Shown piece by piece: positions 61,360 to 64,000 of a DNA stretch of 64,000 nt. Source of the stretch: Curtobacterium ammoniigenes NBRC 101786 (GTDB taxonomy: Bacteria; Actinomycetota; Actinomycetes; Actinomycetales; Microbacteriaceae); the NCBI RefSeq assembly GCF_001571045.1, contig NZ_BCSV01000004.1, forward strand, positions 62,001-126,000, given 5' to 3'. A program made the position numbers and the translations under genes. The notes under the pieces were generated by a model that worked only from the letters and a program-made list of their open reading frames with translations, had not been told where the DNA came from and did not search any database. Positions within the stretch are counted from its first letter, which is position 1. Every line of letters begins with the position of its first letter.

Positions 61360-62057
61360 CGCGCCGGTTCCGGGTCGGCAGCACCGTGCGCTCCGTCTGC
61401 CGCGCGCATCTCGAGCACCTGGCTCAGCACCTGCGCGAACGCCTCCGGTTCTTGCGCACCCGACACCCCGTACTTGCCATCCAGGACGAAGAACGGAACT
61501 CCGGTGATCCCATAGGCTTGCGCCTGCGCTTGGTCGGCCCGCACGGCGTCCAGGAAGGTGTCATCCTGCAGCACCCGCAGCGTCTCGACCCGATCGATAC
61601 CGAGCTCCGACGCGAGGTCGGCGAGCTCGTCATCGTGACCCAGGTGCCGGCCCTGCTCGAAGTAGGCCGCGAACAGCCGCTCGATCATCGGGAGCTGCTT
61701 GCCGTGCACCTTCGCGAGGTGGATCACCTGATGCGCCTTGATCGTGTTCGTGTGGCGCAACGCGTCGTAGTCGTACTGGAGCCCCGCTTGCGCGGCGATG
61801 CCGGTGACGCGGTCGACCATCTGCTGCGCCTGCTCGACCGGAAGTCCCTTGTGCTGTGCGAGGTAGTCGGCCTCCGACCCTTCGAAGTCGACCGGCGTGT
61901 CCGGGCTCAGCTCGAACGAGTGATATTCGACGTCGATGGCGGCATTGGGGTGCGCAGCAGCGAATGCCGCGGCCCCGGCCTCGAACTTGCGCTTTCCGAT
62001 GAAGCACCACGGGCACGCGATGTCGGACCAGACATCGACCTTCACAACGTCACTCAT
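61356..62057 (-). CDS. DsbA-family (FrnE-like) oxidoreductase
   Basis: This 233-residue thioredoxin-fold protein has CPWC at residues 15-18 and a long alpha-helical insertion, then GVPFFVLDGKYGVSGAQ near 185-201. The set is typical of the FrnE/2-hydroxychromene-isomerase-like DsbA group. No signal peptide, so it works in the cytoplasm. It is upstream of and coupled to the 65-codon gene. Confidence 0.92.
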   Translation of the reverse strand: MSDVVKVDVWSDIACPWCFIGKRKFEAGAAAFAAAHPNAAIDVEYHSFELSPDTPVDFEGSEADYLAQHKGLPVEQAQQMVDRVTGIAAQAGLQYDYDALRHTNTIKAHQVIHLAKVHGKQLPMIERLFAAYFEQGRHLGHDDELADLASELGIDRVETLRVLQDDTFLDAVRADQAQAQAYGITGVPFFVLDGKYGVSGAQEPEAFAQVLSQVLEMRAADGAHGAADPEPAR

Positions 62058-62114
62058 GCCCGACCGAACGCTGCATGATGGCCCCGCATTCCGGCCGGAT
62101 TTCACCCGAGCGCA

Positions 62115-63500
62115 TCACGCGCCGAGCAACTGGCCCGCGAGGTACCCCTGCAGACGGTCGAGTCCGACTCGCTCCTGCGCCATCGTGTCGCGCTCGCGCA
62201 CGGTCACGGCATGATCCTCGAGGGTGTCGAAGTCGACGGTGATGCAGAACGGCGTGCCGATCTCATCGTGACGCCGATAGCGCCGCCCGATCGCGCCAGC
62301 GTCGTCGAAGTCGACGTTCCAGTGCTTGCGCAGGTCATCCGCGAGTCCGCGAGCGACCGGGGACAGCTGCTCGTTGCGCGACAGCGGCAGCACCGCCGCC
62401 TTGACGGGAGCAAGACGCGGGTCGAGCCGCATCACAGTTCGCTTGTCGACGCCACCCTTCGCGTTCGGCGCCTCGTCCTCGTGATACGCATCGATGAGGA
62501 ACGCCATGAGCGCGCGCGTCAGACCGAAGGACGGCTCGATGACGTACGGGATGTACCGCTCGCCGGAGGCCTGATCGAAGTACCGAAGGTCCTGTCCGGA
62601 TTCTCGGATGTGATTGCCGAGGTCGAAATCCGTGCGGTTCGCGACGCCCATCAGCTCACCCCACTCCGAGCCGGTGAAGCCGAAGCGGTATTCGATGTCG
62701 GCGGTCGCGTCCGAGTAGTGCGCCCGCTCCCCGTCGGGCACGTCGAACCGCCGCAGGTTGTCAGGATCGATGCCGAGATCCGTGTACCAGGCGATCGCAT
62801 CCGCGATCCAGCGCTCGTACCAGTCGGGCGCCTCGGCCGGTGGGACGAAGAACTCGATCTCCATCTGCTCGAACTCACGGGTCCGGAAGATGAAGTTCCC
62901 GGGCGTGATCTCGTTGCGGAACGCCTTGCCGACCTGGCCGATCCCGAACGGCGGCTTCATCCGACTCGTGGTGACGACCTGGGCGAAGTCGACGAAGATA
63001 CCCTGCGCGGTCTCCGGTCGGAGGAAGTTCAGGCCCTCCTCCGATTCGACCGGCCCGAGGTACGTCTTCAGCATGCCCGAGAACATCTGCGGCTCGGTCC
63101 ACTGGCCGCGCGTCCCGCAGTTCGGGCACGGCACCTCCGCCAACCCGCCTTCCGGAGCGCGCCCCTTCTTCGCGGCGAAGCCCTCTTCGAGGTGGTCCGC
63201 CCGGAAGCGGTGATGACAGTGGAGGCACTCGACGAGCGGGTCGGTGAACGTCGCAACGTGACCAGACGCCTCCCAGACCTTGCGCGGAAGGATGACCGCC
63301 GAGTCGAGGCCGACCATGTCGCCGCGGCCGCGCACGAACCGCTGCCACCACTGCCGCTTCAGGTTCTCCTTCAGCTCGACGCCGAGCGGACCGTAGTCCC
63401 ACGCGCTGCGCGACCCTCCGTAGATCTCACCGGACTGGAAGACGAAGCCGCGGCGCTTCGCGAGGGCGATGACGTTGTCGAGACGGGAGGGCTGTGCCAT
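62115..63500 (-). CDS. glyS: Glycyl-tRNA synthetase, class II homodimeric
   Basis: This 461-residue enzyme is the actinobacterial/eukaryotic-type GlyRS. It starts [30 protein letters not shown], has motif 2 [25 protein letters not shown] and motif 3-like [14 protein letters not shown], plus the zinc-type CLHCHHRF...CPNCG insertion. It charges tRNA-Gly. The gene is followed, 58 bases on, by the DsbA-family gene. Confidence 0.95.
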   Translation of the reverse strand: MAQPSRLDNVIALAKRRGFVFQSGEIYGGSRSAWDYGPLGVELKENLKRQWWQRFVRGRGDMVGLDSAVILPRKVWEASGHVATFTDPLVECLHCHHRFRADHLEEGFAAKKGRAPEGGLAEVPCPNCGTRGQWTEPQMFSGMLKTYLGPVESEEGLNFLRPETAQGIFVDFAQVVTTSRMKPPFGIGQVGKAFRNEITPGNFIFRTREFEQMEIEFFVPPAEAPDWYERWIADAIAWYTDLGIDPDNLRRFDVPDGERAHYSDATADIEYRFGFTGSEWGELMGVANRTDFDLGNHIRESGQDLRYFDQASGERYIPYVIEPSFGLTRALMAFLIDAYHEDEAPNAKGGVDKRTVMRLDPRLAPVKAAVLPLSRNEQLSPVARGLADDLRKHWNVDFDDAGAIGRRYRRHDEIGTPFCITVDFDTLEDHAVTVRERDTMAQERVGLDRLQGYLAGQLLGA

Positions 63501-63578
63501 GCGGTGGTGAACTCCTGTGTTGCGCGCCGGACTGGGTGTACGGCACGGGCGATGTACCCCGCAATGCTAGCGGGACGC

Positions 63579-64000
63579 TCACCGGGTGGGGACGTCCACC
63601 GCCCCGCCGAAGCGCCGGTCCCGGCGGGCGTACTGATCGATGGCCGCCCACAGATCGGCCCGTCGGAAGTCCGGCCAGAGACGGTCGAGGAACACCATCT
63701 CCGCGTACGCCGATTGCCAGAGCATGAAGTTGCTCGTGCGCTGCTCACCGGAACTGCGCACGAATAAGTCGACATCGGGCTGGTCAGGGATGTACAGGTG
63801 CCGTGCGATGGCTCGCTCGGTGACCTGGTTCGGTTTCATCCGGCCCGCCGCGACCTCCTCAGCGATGCTCCGGACGGCGTCTGCGATCTCGGTCCGGCCG
63901 CCGTAGTTGATGCACATCGTGAGCGTGATCACGTCGTTGTGCGCAGTAGCCCGTTCGGCCTTCTGCAGCTCATCCGCGACGCTTCGCCACAGGCGCGGGT
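63579..64000 (-). CDS. uppS: Isoprenyl transferase (undecaprenyl diphosphate synthase), 5' part missing
   Basis: The C-terminal 140 residues are visible; the start is beyond the right edge. TLTMCINYGGRTEIADAVRSIAEEV and PDVDLFVRSSGEQRTSNFMLWQSAYAEMVFLDRLWPDF are the conserved cis-prenyltransferase blocks (RTSGEQRxSNF with a Ser for Thr). The enzyme makes the polyprenyl diphosphate carrier for cell-wall synthesis. It lies 78 bases upstream of glyS on the same strand. Confidence 0.93.
   Translation of the reverse strand, partial: PRLWRSVADELQKAERATAHNDVITLTMCINYGGRTEIADAVRSIAEEVAAGRMKPNQVTERAIARHLYIPDQPDVDLFVRSSGEQRTSNFMLWQSAYAEMVFLDRLWPDFRRADLWAAIDQYARRDRRFGGAVDVPTR

Overview
The window is high-GC chromosomal DNA of an actinobacterium, most likely Microbacteriaceae. 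Supporting signs are the regulator-fabD-fabH-acpP-fabF cluster, the homodimeric-type aceE, a DUF3145 gene, the glyS-dusB-dgt-dnaG neighbourhood, and many genes whose -10 hexamer ends six bases before the start codon (leaderless style). No rRNA, CRISPR array, prophage or transposase was seen. Both ends cut genes: a GT9 glycosyltransferase on the left and uppS on the right.

Layout. 1-7.6 kb: heptose-type glycosylation genes (GT9, aldehyde dehydrogenase, hldE, GT2), two tiny genes, an SDR and a secreted N,N-dimethylformamidase-beta-like protein. 7.7-14.4 kb: LacI-family repressor divergent from a GH42 beta-galactosidase, two sugar permeases and a binding lipoprotein, with two CebR-like operators. 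14.5-17.5 kb: a 34-bp tandem repeat, then gtrA-sqdB-sqdX-like genes on the minus strand, implying sulfoquinovose lipid or glycan synthesis. 17.6-22.5 kb: lgt, a methyltransferase, an FtsW-family gene, and an oxidoreductase/TetR pair with two dyad operators. 22.6-33.2 kb: two paralogous AraC regulators, each next to a predicted 34-codon ORF; they flank tdh-kbl, two NAD(P)-dependent enzymes, and a thiamine-type ECF transporter under a TPP riboswitch. 33.4-36.3 kb: sugar porter, aldo/keto reductase, acidic protein, tRNA-Val. 36.4-45.5 kb: peroxiredoxin, aceE, fasR-like regulator, fabD-fabH-acpP-fabF, DUF3145.

45.8-54.3 kb: AI-2E-family protein, CAU-anticodon tRNA, GT4 glycosyltransferase, DMT transporter, def, tRNA-Asn, 2-hydroxyacid dehydrogenase, orphan ABC ATPase, dnaG. 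54.3-58.7 kb: a plus-strand cassette (small secreted protein, lipoprotein, peptidoglycan-binding adaptor, MacB-like ATPase and permease) lying between the minus-strand dgt and dnaG genes. 58.7-64 kb: dgt, dusB, a tiny coupled gene, a DsbA-family protein, glyS and uppS, all minus strand.

The most interesting items are the cassette between dgt and dnaG, the two AraC genes with their small ORFs, and the sulfoquinovose operon. Functions are inferred from protein motifs read by eye; no database search was run.
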